Origin: Trichuris trichiura
Lineage: Eukaryota; Nematoda; Enoplea; Trichinellida; Trichuridae
Reading direction: 5' to 3'
Assembly: GCA_037903355.1 (NCBI GenBank)
Contig: JBAJFE010000046.1
Coordinates: 186,001 to 250,000, forward strand
Length of the DNA stretch: 64,000 bases
The notes below the pieces were generated by a model. It made no database searches. It was given only the letters and a program-made list of their open reading frames with translations, and was not told where the DNA came from. A program made the position numbers and the translations under genes. Positions 52,459 to 63,204 of this stretch are shown here, piece by piece. How positions within the stretch are numbered: position 1 is the first letter of the stretch; every line of letters begins with the position of its first letter.

Positions 52459-55124
52459 TCACCTTCGGGAATAAGGTGTCAGTTCTTCACCATCCTCCCT
52501 TTGGGTTATTATTCCATCTGTATCTTCGTCTTCGAACTCTTCGGCTTTCACTTTGTACAGTAACAGTAAAGGCTGGAAGTAGTGAAAAATAAGGTTTTCA
52601 TTTCGTCACGTCGAAATACCTTGTTTGGGTCTTTCATCAGCAGATATTTTCCAGGCGGTAGAGAAAGGCACTTGTCAATGATGCAACGAAGGATTCCTAT
52701 AAATAGCGCGTATGTAATGGTAGCAAGGAAATAGGATGGACTTCGAGACGATTTCATAAACGTTGGTTGAAATAGCGTGAAATGGGCTGTGGAGTTGTTC
52801 ACCGAGTATGCGATCACTAGTTGTTGTATTAGCGTTGTCACCTGTCTAATCTTAGAATTAATTTATCATTTAACTTCGAAAGACAGGATGTCTTTTAACA
52901 GGCTTGAGTTGTTTCGTAGTAGATCTTCTGATTCACGGGTTTGGCCTGTTGGATGTATCTGTAAGTAAACTTCATTTAACTTTTTGTTTTTTAGCTAACG
53001 GTCCAACTATCCACAGTGTGGGTTGCACTCTGTTGAGTAAGAACACTCATTGACTGGAGGGGTTGGCGAAATCATCAAACCGTTTCAAGAAAGGAGAAGA
53101 AGCTAGTACAAATAGTAGTAAGCAAAAGGTCACCCACCCCACGCAGTGTCCATGTTTAAATTGATCTGCATGGCAAATTCTGTTGTCTTGAATTGCTGAA
53201 TTCCAAGGATAACGTGCTTGGACGAGTCGCGCGGATGAATTCGTGAGATGTAGCTAGTACATGATGGATTTTTTATAAAATTGAATGTAATCGTCATGCT
53301 TACCCAAATTTCAAGTATTGGGAACCGGCTAGCATCGCTTGAATAGTCCATTTTGCCAGCTTGCAGCTGTTGTTCTTCAGTTCGGTGGCCAGTATCGCAC
53401 CCCTCTGCGTATCAATCTTGCTGCGCCAGTCGATACCGCCGGCGATCTAAAAGTTCCGATTGTACTGCATTTGTTTTTCCACTTACACATGTACCCGATG
53501 GTCCCATTCATTGAACGCTTTGATGGTAAGAAATTGGATTGAGGTACCATCCGGTCCCAGCAGGACGCCGTCATGTTCGCAGCGGCAGACCATAACGATG
53601 TCGTTTCCTAGATCCCATTTTCTGTACCTGAAAGATGGATTTGACTCCATTTGGAACGTGTTTTCTTTGGAACAATTAGCCTGTATCCTTTGCTGGCAAC
53701 GTTGTCAATTGGACATTCATTGTCAGAATAAGGTAGTTCAGGGTGATCGAACTGGAACTTGTCTTCTCCCTGTAGAGCCGAGCTGGTTAATTTATTGTAA
53801 AAGTGCAGACGAAACGGGAATTGAGCTTGCCATCTTCAAAACTTGCTGACTGAAGTTCTGATTGATATACATTGCTTCCATGGCCAAATTGGTCGGATTG
53901 TTTATCGTGTTTCCTTCTTCTTGCGGGGGTTCAGTTGCTGTTTCGCTTACGGTTGGATAGTCTGCAACGGTTTGTTAGTTTGCACTCGTGCTTCTGAGAG
54001 TAGCTGTTCTGGACAACCGAGATCAGATGCCAAGCGTTTGTCGAAAAATAATTTTCTTGAACCTACACGGTGAACAACCACATCCCATGAATATACGCTT
54101 CTGTTGCAAGTCATTAGGGTGGCTATGAGAATGTCAGTACCAAAAACGGTGTACGTCTTGTTCTTCGAAAGCTGTCAGGATTTGGTTAGGCCATTTATTA
54201 TTGTCAGCTAGCAGCAATAGCGTGTCTACCTTTTCAATGACAGGGTCATCGGTCGTGGTGACAGTGAAAAATACTCGATGTACGCGTTGCAATGGAATTT
54301 CGTTGCGGCCCGAAAGTCGACGATCATACCTTGGATCGTAGTATTCCAAAGTGCCGTAGCGTTCGTTCGAACTGAAAGAGGATTCTTAATGGATGAACGG
54401 TTAGGTGGTGCTCACATGTCTTCGCCGGCTCCAACGCCTGGTAACTTGAGCTTTTGAAGGCGGTGTAAGTCAAATTCTTCAACGACCTCCCAGTCTGCCT
54501 TAACTTGCACGGAAGGTTGGCGCGCCTTTGTCTGCAATACAGAGCGATTGTTGCCGTAGCGCTGGCGTAATTGAAACTGCTTCTGCAGGAGACGAAGCTG
54601 AGAGTGGCGGTCTCTGCGAACGTTTCAACAAGTGAATTGTACAATTTTTTGCTCTTCCAGCGTATTACTTTTCGCGACTCTTCGAGGTTTTGTTTGATAT
54701 TTGACCGGGACGATCAGTGCTAGCGCGACCTTGCGGCGTCAACTTCGTTGTTCCTACTCTTGATAGCACTGGTTTTGGCATTCTACGGTTATCGACGACT
54801 TGGAAAAGTGAATCTTCTTCCTCTTGCTGATAAACGTACGCTTGATTGACTGCTTGTCTACTTGAACCTGTTAAAAGGGAATGTTTGGGTAGCTTCCATT
54901 GTGCTTTAACATTTACCAGTCAGTCTGTTTCTCTCATCTCTGCATGTAACGCTCATTGTCCAGTCGGCAACTTTACTTATCCGTTCGAAGCGGTCGAACT
55001 CCTGGTATGGAAGATTACGAAATGCTTCAGGCACACTTGTAGGTCCCCATCCGTGGGTGTTAATTGACAGTTTGGCCAAGCAGTCTTTTAGCTGTGGCAA
55101 CTGTTCTCCTTTTGTGCTGCTCAT
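52459..55124 (-). CDS. EIF3D: translation initiation factor eIF3 subunit D
   Basis: The cap-binding subunit of the eIF3 complex on the 40S ribosome. Twelve exons with closing phases: 54917-55124, 54669-54867, 54416-54613, 54230-54371, 54018-54171, 53831-53961, 53681-53769, 53495-53627, 53304-53446, 53138-53253, 52620-52696 and 52459-52572. The product is 567 residues (human 548). Diagnostic stretches are [103 protein letters not shown] and [13 protein letters not shown]. The acidic tail (EEFEDEDTD) is typical. Introns after exons 6 and 7 begin with GC (ATG|gcaagc and AG|gctaat). Intron 10 holds a foldback fragment. An acceptor-like agaaag abuts the ATG. Confidence 0.96.
52866..52982. mobile_element. 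partial family B repeat in an eIF3d intron
   Basis: The body 52877-52971 matches one arm of the family B foldbacks, from CGAAAGACAGGATGTCTTTT to GTATCTGTAAGTAAAC. It is not inverted, so it is a single truncated arm. The 11-bp repeat TCATTTAACTT flanks it at 52866-52876 and 52972-52982. The next two upstream bases differ between the two sides. Confidence 0.75.
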
Positions 55125-58100
55125 CTTTCTGGTTTGATAGAACGGTACAGCGAAATTTTATAGAAGCAGCGCAGTTGAAGCAGTTTCCGTGCTGCTGTTT
55201 GCATTTTGAGTAGGCTTGCTTACTTTGTACGACAAATAAGAATGGGAGCTTCGGCAATCGTTAGAATCTCAAGTGGCACGGTCGCATACGGTCTGCGTTA
55301 ATTCGCAGAGAGCAAAGTGATATTGCAGTATTATGGAGAAGTGTTTCTCCTTCTCACCAATTGGCCTGTTGTATTTGGAATAGCGTTTGGTGGATGTTCG
55401 GGGAACAGTTCCGGTGTGTTCTACTGCGTTTCCTTGAAGCCGAATTGTGTGTCACATGTCTCTCTAATGCTCTTGACTGATTTCTCTTCCTTTGTCAAAA
55501 CGTAAGCCGTATTGAATTAGCCATATATTGCGCGATATTAATGATTGCTCGACCGGTTGAATGTTAACATGCAATTTCGCGCGAGGTTTGACAGTGCTTG
55601 CACAGTTGTTGCTACGCTGACGTTTGCTATATATAGTGCACGCGCTGCCTGTCGTTAGCTTGCCTAGGGCATGTTTGCGGATCCGTTCTTAGATTACAAT
55701 AGATAAAGCCAAGCCAGAAAGTAGCCTTTATTGCTTTCAATTTTTGCGAAAGATTCACGCTGATTGTTCGCATGACGAAAATCTCTCTATCGTCGCGAAA
55801 TATCGGAATGCATTGCGTGATCGTTTTGACGGGTTTTTTTACAGTGCGATTCTTCCATTGTCGCTGTACTCTACGCACTACGTGCCTTTTTTATTAATAT
55901 GCAACGCATTCTTCCTTGCATTGCATTTCTAAGCACCGTTACTGGTGAAACGTTTGTAATCATTGTCTGTTAGCACGCAGAAATGTTTTCTTAGTACAAT
56001 ATTAAGTGGGCAGTTGAAGAAAGCGTAATGTTGAAGCTTATGTTCAATGCCATTCTGATCGTCTGGACATTCGGCACCATTCTGTCAGTATGCAGAAATG
56101 TCAGGTGCACTTCAAGTATTGTACGTTTCGCAGAACCTTTAATGTATATTGAGACAGGAGAATAGGGTAGCGCTAGTCATTCAAGCAAGCGGATTGCGAA
56201 AAGTGAAGCGGCTCATTGGGGCACCATCAGCCAGTGTGCTGAACGCCTGAGCATGCATCTAACTCACGTCGTAATGGCAATTTTCTTTCTCAGGACTATT
56301 GGTGTAACTGAGCAGGCAACATGAATCGTTTGAACAGCGAGCAGCCCTCATTGTGAAAAATTTTTATGGAAAAGCAACTAAACAGTTTTCTCAAGGACTC
56401 AGCTTAGCCCGTCTTCAGCGGGCAGTCTGTCAGCCCTAATTTTATAATCAATAAAAGCGGTTCTTTGCCAGCGTAGCTGCTTGTGACGGGATCGGAATAC
56501 TTTGTGAATGTGTACGTTTGTATTTTACAGGATACCATCGTAGAATAAAGGTATACAAAAACAGGTCTAACGTAATTGGATCATGAAAAGTTTTGACAAC
56601 ATCCCATAGTTAACTGCTTTTTTAGAGGTCGTTTGAAACTTCGTAGTTATATTGACTAACTCGGTCAGTAATCATTGGTACGTTTTCGTAAATGTGGTAA
56701 TTTGTGCAAGTGTCTCTTTCTCTTACTCTCTCTCTAACCTTCCTTCCTGTCACTGCCGGTGAGGTTTTCAGTTCGTAGGTCTTCGTCAGCGGTTTGACGG
56801 AAATCACATCTGCTTCGCTTTAACGTTTGCAGCAAAGAGCAGCTATTTGTGATCGGTTTTTCGCGTCGCCCGAAGGTGTATATCAGTGAATAAAATTTAT
56901 TAACAATTTTCAGCAGAGTACAGCAAGAGTGGCCAGCAAAAAAAGAACGCCTATATATGATATGGATTGAAAAGTTCAAGAATTTTCGCACAAGTGGCAT
57001 ATAAACGGAAGCATGCATGCACGGGCAGACTAAAAAGTGCAAATGCCAGCCATAAATAGGACACTTGATGCTAACTTTAATTCACAAAGCTCATTAATGG
57101 GGCATCACGTGCGGAAGGGCTTAACAACAACACGTACGAACTGTAGTCGAATGCTTACCAAGGAACTGAAGCCCAGAGATCGCTGCGAAGAAAACGACGA
57201 GGGCTGCAGTCGAACAGCATTTTATTATTGCGACAACGCTCGTCCCGTCACGATTGACTTCACCGTTCAAAGTACGTAAGAACTGACTTTTAGGTACCGT
57301 GTCATTCTTGATATACTCTTGATCTGGTCCCTTTCGCCTAGCAATTTTTTGGTTCTCTCAAAGAGATCGTCAGTTCACTTCAGACGTAGAACAGGAACAA
57401 CTGGTGCATTTGGGCATAATTTTTAATGGAAAAGGTCTTCTGTCGGGTCACAAAAAACTTGTGCTTCACAACTTTCCTTACGCCCTTAGAGAAGGATTTT
57501 TTCGCTAAGACTTGCGTATTGCAAAGCGAGGGGACCATTTCAAAATATCCACCGACGTCGCTTACGTTAGCGGACAAGCGTTAAACTGGCGCCCACCTTG
57601 GCTCCTCTTCACCAAGACTATGCCTGAAGCATTAACTTAGCTTATTTTTGACTTAATCAACTGGTTTATTTCCTATAAAGTGGCGCTGCTTCCACCCGGC
57701 TTTGCCTTTTATCATCGCGCTGACGATATAGTTAGACGAGCCGGAAAGCTTGGCGAAACTTTTCCTTCGCAATTTATTGATGCGCAATAAACTACCTTAA
57801 ACTTGTACCTGTGCGACTGAACTGAATTGCTCCAAACCGTTACAAGCAATGTCCACTATGCCAAATATGGTGCTATTGTAAATGCGCTCTATTTAATGAA
57901 ATAAAATTTGTAGCAGTAGCCGGAATATCTATTGACTGACCAAGTGCATACAGCAGGGCACCTGCCTGGTTATATACGTTTGGCTTAAGTAAAAAATGGA
58001 AGGAATAAAATACCATATGGACACTAGCTGCTTAACAAAGTTCAAGTTTGCCCACATTTCGCTGACGCATCTGTCACGATTATAGGCATTCATATGACAA

Positions 58101-59783
58101 ATAGTGGATGCGCCGTTTACTTATGTGTTGTTCGCTGAGCTCATTCGTAGTCAACGCCGGTAGTTAAACTTATCAATGGGCTTACCGAAGAACAGAGTAA
58201 TATGCGGATTCACGCAGCCCCAAATACAGTTCGTATTCGGTAGTTTAGACAAGTTGGCAGCAGCACAACTTTAACACGATCGCACCGTAAGCGCAAAGAA
58301 AGTGTATGTACACTGGCAGTGAGATAAACAAACGCCTACAACTGAAAACGGTGCTACTCTCTCGCCCGGGTTACAATATGTACATATAGAGGTGCTCCCT
58401 CAACAAAAACAACTAGTTTGGCTGGCGTTTTTATTACACCGGACCATCTGGCCGAAACGACACTGCTTTGTTCTCACTGGCGCCGGGGTGGGCCCGCAAA
58501 GCGGTACATCTGGCTTCAGGGAACCCTCCTAAGGCTCACCACCTGACCTGATTTAAATTGCCTTTCGTCGGCAGGATTTGGGTGATTCGGGCAGGCGGCA
58601 CATTTGGCCGAGGGTGCCGCTGTGTTCGGTAACAGTAGCTCCACGACCTTTTAAGCCTTAAGGAAGCGAATTGTTCCGTTTTCGCTGACAATTGCTGAAC
58701 GCAGGGCACCACATATTCTGTCATCTTTTGTTGATATTGTCTTGTAACAGAAATCCTCTCAGGACAAAGCAGGTAGCAGGCTGAGAGACGATCCGTCAAA
58801 GTGTGTTATCCCTTATCCAAAGGCTAGCCTTAAAGGAAGACGGCTATGCTGGCAGACGACAAAATAATCAGCCCAAATCGATTTCTATGGCAAAAAGAGT
58901 CCATTGTCAATGAACACGCCACTGCAGCAGATTGATTATACTTTGGCCACTTTCTTGCCTGAAGCTTAATTTCCCTTTGTAATGCTGAAAACTGTGCTAA
59001 GGCATGCCTCTTTGTCGTCAAGAGTATTTCTGGTTAACCATGAATGAGAATTTCCTTTTCAGGCTTCCGGAGCAGTGAGTCTCAACGGTTTTCGGAAGAT
59101 TGCGGAAGTAGTAATGAAGTGCGTGATGATTGGCCGCGGCGGATGGGGTCGTAGGACAGTTGGACACGCCGTCTTGACGTTATGACCTTTGTGCTTGTAG
59201 TCAGTTGGACAATCTTTCTGTCTGATTGTTATGTGACAATGCCGAAGGTTACGTTCGGCCTTACTGTTAAAGTTTAAACGAATACGTAAACCTAACGTGT
59301 CGCTTTCAAAGGTAGAAGCGCGTAACTAGTCTTTGAATGGATGAGTGAAACGTCTCCGTCTGTCAGATATTATATAGGGTGGCGAGTGGACCAAAAAGTG
59401 GCAAGAAGATGAGGCCCGGTACCGGGGAATGTCATCTCAAGGGCCTGCTGCTCATCTCGAAACGCCGTAAGGGGTTGGGTGCGGGTCAGAGAAGCGCAGG
59501 AGCTATGTCCTGGGACGTCAAAACGACCAAAGGACACATCAGAAGAACAGGTCCGATGATTGAACAAAAGGGAGCTGATGCTCGCTGAGCACACGTGTAT
59601 ACGCACGCGTAGTAGTAGTAGTAGTAGTATTAGCGAACGGAGTAGTGTATTCTTAACGGGCGCAGTGTGGCAAAACAGGCAAGTTGCGAAATAGTAAACG
59701 AAGTGCAGGTGGAACAGCGATAAGAATTGCTTGTCTATTGGGACAGTTCCCGATGTTTTGGAATTTAGCTTGCCGCTTGAAAC
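55125..59783. other. intergenic, no recognised genes
   Basis: I see no protein family in this 4.7 kb. A plus-strand open frame at 57037-57279 ends before a donor-like gtacgtaag but has no family features. A degraded CGTCTTCAGCGGGC motif at about 56425-56440 resembles the foldback hairpin. Simple repeats are a CT-rich tract near 56710-56740 and an AGT triplet run at about 59610-59632. Confidence 0.55.
59609..59632. repeat. AGT/GTA trinucleotide repeat
   Basis: About seven tandem copies of the triplet (gtagtagtagtagtag...) form a short microsatellite in intergenic DNA. Confidence 0.8.
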
Positions 59784-60106
59784 ATCTTCGTTTTGTTTCA
59801 TAGTAGATCTTCAGATTCACGGGTTTTGCCTGTTGGGTGTATCTGTAAGTAAACTTCAAAATGCCCTACCAACGGATGGATGAGCAAATTGTTAGAGAAA
59901 TTACAGAACAAAACGAATACAGAACAGAACAGTATTCGTTTTGTTCTGTAATTTCTCTAACAATTTGCTCATCCATCCGTTGGTAGGGCATTTTGAAGTT
60001 TACTTACAGATACACCCAACAGGCAAAACCCGTGAATCTGAAGATCTACTATGAAACTATTCAAGCCTGTTAAAAGACATCCTGTTTTTCGAAATCTTCG
60101 TTTTGT
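59784..60106. mobile_element. foldback element, family B, with 13-bp target duplication
   Basis: The body 59797-60093 is flanked by the exact 13-bp repeat ATCTTCGTTTTGT at 59784-59796 and 60094-60106. Arms of about 115 bp (from about 59797 and to about 60060) are nearly perfect inverted copies around the centre near 59925. The right side has an extra single-copy tail (GCCTGTTAAAAGACATCCTG) that matches the head of the other family B copies. The right arm contains CTGAAGATCTACTATGAAAC. It ends 8 bp before the trehalase stop codon, so it probably lies in the trehalase 3' UTR. Confidence 0.88.
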
Positions 60107-60114
60107 CAGGTAAT

Positions 60115-61812
60115 TTACTGCACCATATTATTGGCTGCAATAAAAACGTAAAGTAGCAGATAAGATGGTTGAAAGATGGGCGTTTGACTGGCAGCTGACT
60201 TTAACTCACGTTCAAATGCAGAGGCATACTTTAGGAGAAAAGTCATTGTAACTCCGTTCGTCCATCCAAAGCCGGTTTGAACTTCATATTCCCCACCTCC
60301 TCCATAAGGCATGTCACTCTTCATTGAGGTGTTGTACTTTTCGAACATAAATCTCGATTGCATGTACGACTGGTAGGTTAACAAAAGCCAGTTGACAGCG
60401 TATCGCTCAGCTATCATTTCTAAATCTGGGTTTCCAGTCAATTGAAACCCCTCAACTATCATATGTATCAGCGGCGCCCAAGCATTTTCACCGTCCCATT
60501 GTTCGCCTGACTTGATGAACGACGTCGGAATACTTTTAGCGGAAGCAAAGGCGCCTACGGTTTCCATGTACTTGTACACTCGCATGGCAACAACATTTTC
60601 GTTGTCAAAGCATCTGCTGTAAAGAGGGACTGCATTTGATATGTAGTATGACTTGATATGCTCTTTCCTATCTAAGTCGTAATCATACCATACTCCATCT
60701 TTTTCATTCCAATGAACGTACTTTAGAACTTTTTTTGCAAGCTTAAAATAATGATCATATTTTTCCCACTTGTCAAGGTTACCGATTTTCTTGTTCAGTT
60801 CAGCAAGCAGCCGTGCGTTCATGCACATAAATGAATTCAGATCAGCTGGAACTATGGACCATGTTCTAATCGATTTCATCCTGAAAGCATTTGGAGGCAT
60901 GCGCGAAAACCATCGTGAACTGAAATCCCATCCCGTTTCAGCTCCTGATGCTATCTGAGCCCACGTCCACTCACGCTTTGCTTGTGAGGATATATGTTCG
61001 ACCATTTCAATATCTTCTCTGTAAGACTCTGGGCGTGGCATTCGCATGTCGCTTTTGTACCTGAACGAGTACCATAGATCTACTACATGGATACTTCTGT
61101 TCCTGAGCCAGAAATCAAATTCTTTTTCCATGGCAGGCATTAGCTCAGTTGCAAAATCAAAGTCGCCAGTGACGGAAACGTATTCATAAATCATTCGTAT
61201 GAATAGCGGCGGTTGTGATCTGAACAAGAAGTAGACCCGACCTCCGTTAGGAATGAATCCATACATGTCAACCATGTAGGCAAGATTTTTAATCATTCCA
61301 CGAGCCGTTGAGAACATGTTTGATACTAAAAGGCCTTTAAAAGTCCAAAATGTGTCCCAATAGTAAAATTCGCGGAACCGGCCTCCCGGTATGATGAATT
61401 GATGCGGTACATAAAGAAGTGAGTAAAGTTCCTGATTCGCGCCGACGTCTTCTTTTACTTTTCGACATAAGCTCAGCCATATTGTATGCAGTTCGAACAG
61501 CCAGTCGTTCAGTGGCTGAGGTAATTTTTCTTCCAAGAAATCTGGAAACTGCGTCCAATCCTCCGGCGTACATTCAACCAGTTCTGATCCAGGCGGATTG
61601 AAGTAGTCGTCAACAAAAGTCGAAAGAACCTCTTCATTGTTGATTGCATCTCCCAACTGAAAGAAAGCCTTCAATGTTTCATTGCAGCTGTGCTTCAAAG
61701 ACATGTCTACGAAATATTTAGAATCATGAAATAGATATGCTTTCTGTACGGCATCCAGCAGTGGTCCTTCACAATAGATTTGGCAAAGCACAGTTACAAT
61801 AGAGGTTAACAT
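60115..61812 (-). CDS. trehalase (GH37), single exon
   Basis: It hydrolyses trehalose to two glucoses. The frame is intronless and gives 565 residues from the first ATG (61812). A hydrophobic start (MLTSIVTVLCQIYC) looks like a signal peptide, so the enzyme should be secreted or on the cell surface. GH37 signature 1 is PGGRFREFYYWD (about 142-153). Signature 2 is QWDGENAWAP (438-447), with Glu-Asn where the usual form has Pro near the centre. GWDFSSRW (294-301) carries the expected catalytic acid Asp, and GGGGEYEVQTGFGWTNG (from 504) carries the expected catalytic base Glu. A hydrophobic tail (LLLYVFIAANN) could be an anchor signal. It is divergent from the hexosaminidase. Confidence 0.94.
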   Translation of the reverse strand: MLTSIVTVLCQIYCEGPLLDAVQKAYLFHDSKYFVDMSLKHSCNETLKAFFQLGDAINNEEVLSTFVDDYFNPPGSELVECTPEDWTQFPDFLEEKLPQPLNDWLFELHTIWLSLCRKVKEDVGANQELYSLLYVPHQFIIPGGRFREFYYWDTFWTFKGLLVSNMFSTARGMIKNLAYMVDMYGFIPNGGRVYFLFRSQPPLFIRMIYEYVSVTGDFDFATELMPAMEKEFDFWLRNRSIHVVDLWYSFRYKSDMRMPRPESYREDIEMVEHISSQAKREWTWAQIASGAETGWDFSSRWFSRMPPNAFRMKSIRTWSIVPADLNSFMCMNARLLAELNKKIGNLDKWEKYDHYFKLAKKVLKYVHWNEKDGVWYDYDLDRKEHIKSYYISNAVPLYSRCFDNENVVAMRVYKYMETVGAFASAKSIPTSFIKSGEQWDGENAWAPLIHMIVEGFQLTGNPDLEMIAERYAVNWLLLTYQSYMQSRFMFEKYNTSMKSDMPYGGGGEYEVQTGFGWTNGVTMTFLLKYASAFERELKSAASQTPIFQPSYLLLYVFIAANNMVQ

Positions 61813-63204
61813 AATTGTTGCTTTCAATGTGCAGAACAATTTTGCCTTACCGTGATCGAATAGCCTATTGTTACCCTCTTCCCGTCGTAGTGATTGCTAC
61901 CGAGTTTAAAGCGTCCATTTTCTTACTTTAATGTTTCAGTCTTGAACATCAATTTAAAAACAACTCTGTACAGGTCAGAACCCTTTATTGACGTTTTTTA
62001 AAGGACGAAGTTTTCAAAACAGTTTTGTTTCGTCACTAGTGTTTTGATCCGTGCACTATTTTGCAGCTGGAGTATCGGCAGCAGTCTGGCAGCATTGTGT
62101 TCCACGTTCATGTCTAGCGATTATCAAACCGAAACATCGTTTGTGAGATCACGCACTGTTGCAAAGTGTGCCTACATTACGTTTACAATGTTGATGCATA
62201 CCAAGTCAACAGAATGGTGGTGGTGAAAGGATAAGTGTTTTTTTTGCATTGAGAAAATGAAAAGCAAATGTCGCTTGTTATTATTGAAGAGTTCACTCCG
62301 CTGTAGTGAACTGTACTAAAACCAAATGTACCTGCAGATCATAAATTTTTTGCTACGGTAAAATCGTACATTCAGCTTTGTGCTATTCGCTGTCACATTA
62401 ATGCAAAGAAGCGAGGCATCAGTAATTAGCGCTGGTTTATTCCCACACGCGTGTGTGACTTTCATGAACGGTTGACATTAAAAATAAAGTAGCCGCGGAA
62501 TACGTCTGCACCCAGACGGTCCTAGGTAACCAAGTGTAGCTTAATTTTCTTCCTTCTCTTTCTAATATAGATTTCCCCTTTTTCCTACATCGACATAAAG
62601 TTCCCATCGTACGCATTTTCGCTTTTGGTTTATTTGTTTCTTTATCCGGTCCCCTCAATCCGTCTCCATTAGCCCCTCTATAAGTTGCTCATTCAAAATG
62701 TCCTTCTTTCGTATGCACTGACTATGTTATGCTGTACCTTTTAGACGTTTTTTCTCTTTATAACTTCTTACTAAGAAACAGAGGTAGGAATAAGCGTTTA
62801 GTGCTGGATGACTGGTCCAGTCCGGCGGCAACGCCCGATTAGTGTCCGTCAATCCGTTCTAATTGAGCTTTACATCAACAGTGGTATACTAATCCGTATG
62901 TACGTTAAAGACAGTTAGCACAGCGTCAATACGTATCGCTTGCATTACGCTTTGCTTATCACGATCTAGTGAATCGCAATGCTAAACCAAATCTACAAAG
63001 ATATTGCTTGCGAGTGCATGAACTCTTTCAATAGCGTTATTTTTCAGTTTAGCGTACTTGCGCTGAACATGTCTGGTTTTTTAGTACTTGTAAATTGTTC
63101 ATCATTTGACACGAAAGCTACAGGGGATTGCAGAGTTTGGCCTGCAAAATCCTTTGATTTAACCGGACAATCTTTTGTTGTTTCTGTCCAATTTTTGGGC
63201 AGTA
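61813..63204. other. divergent intergenic region, trehalase / hexosaminidase
   Basis: This 1.4 kb lies between two divergent starts and should hold both promoters. I see no coding family. An acceptor-like tttttgggcag ends at 63202. Confidence 0.55.
63192..63202 (+). promoter_or_regulatory. acceptor-like site before the hexosaminidase ATG
   Basis: The sequence tttttgggcag ends 2 nt before the ATG at 63205. It is almost the same as the site before the TPR-like start. It is a candidate leader trans-splice acceptor. Confidence 0.45.

Noticed and set aside
57037..57279. 80-codon open frame ending near a donor-like gtacgtaag
   Set aside because: It has no recognisable domain, no acceptor partner downstream and no upstream evidence of a gene.
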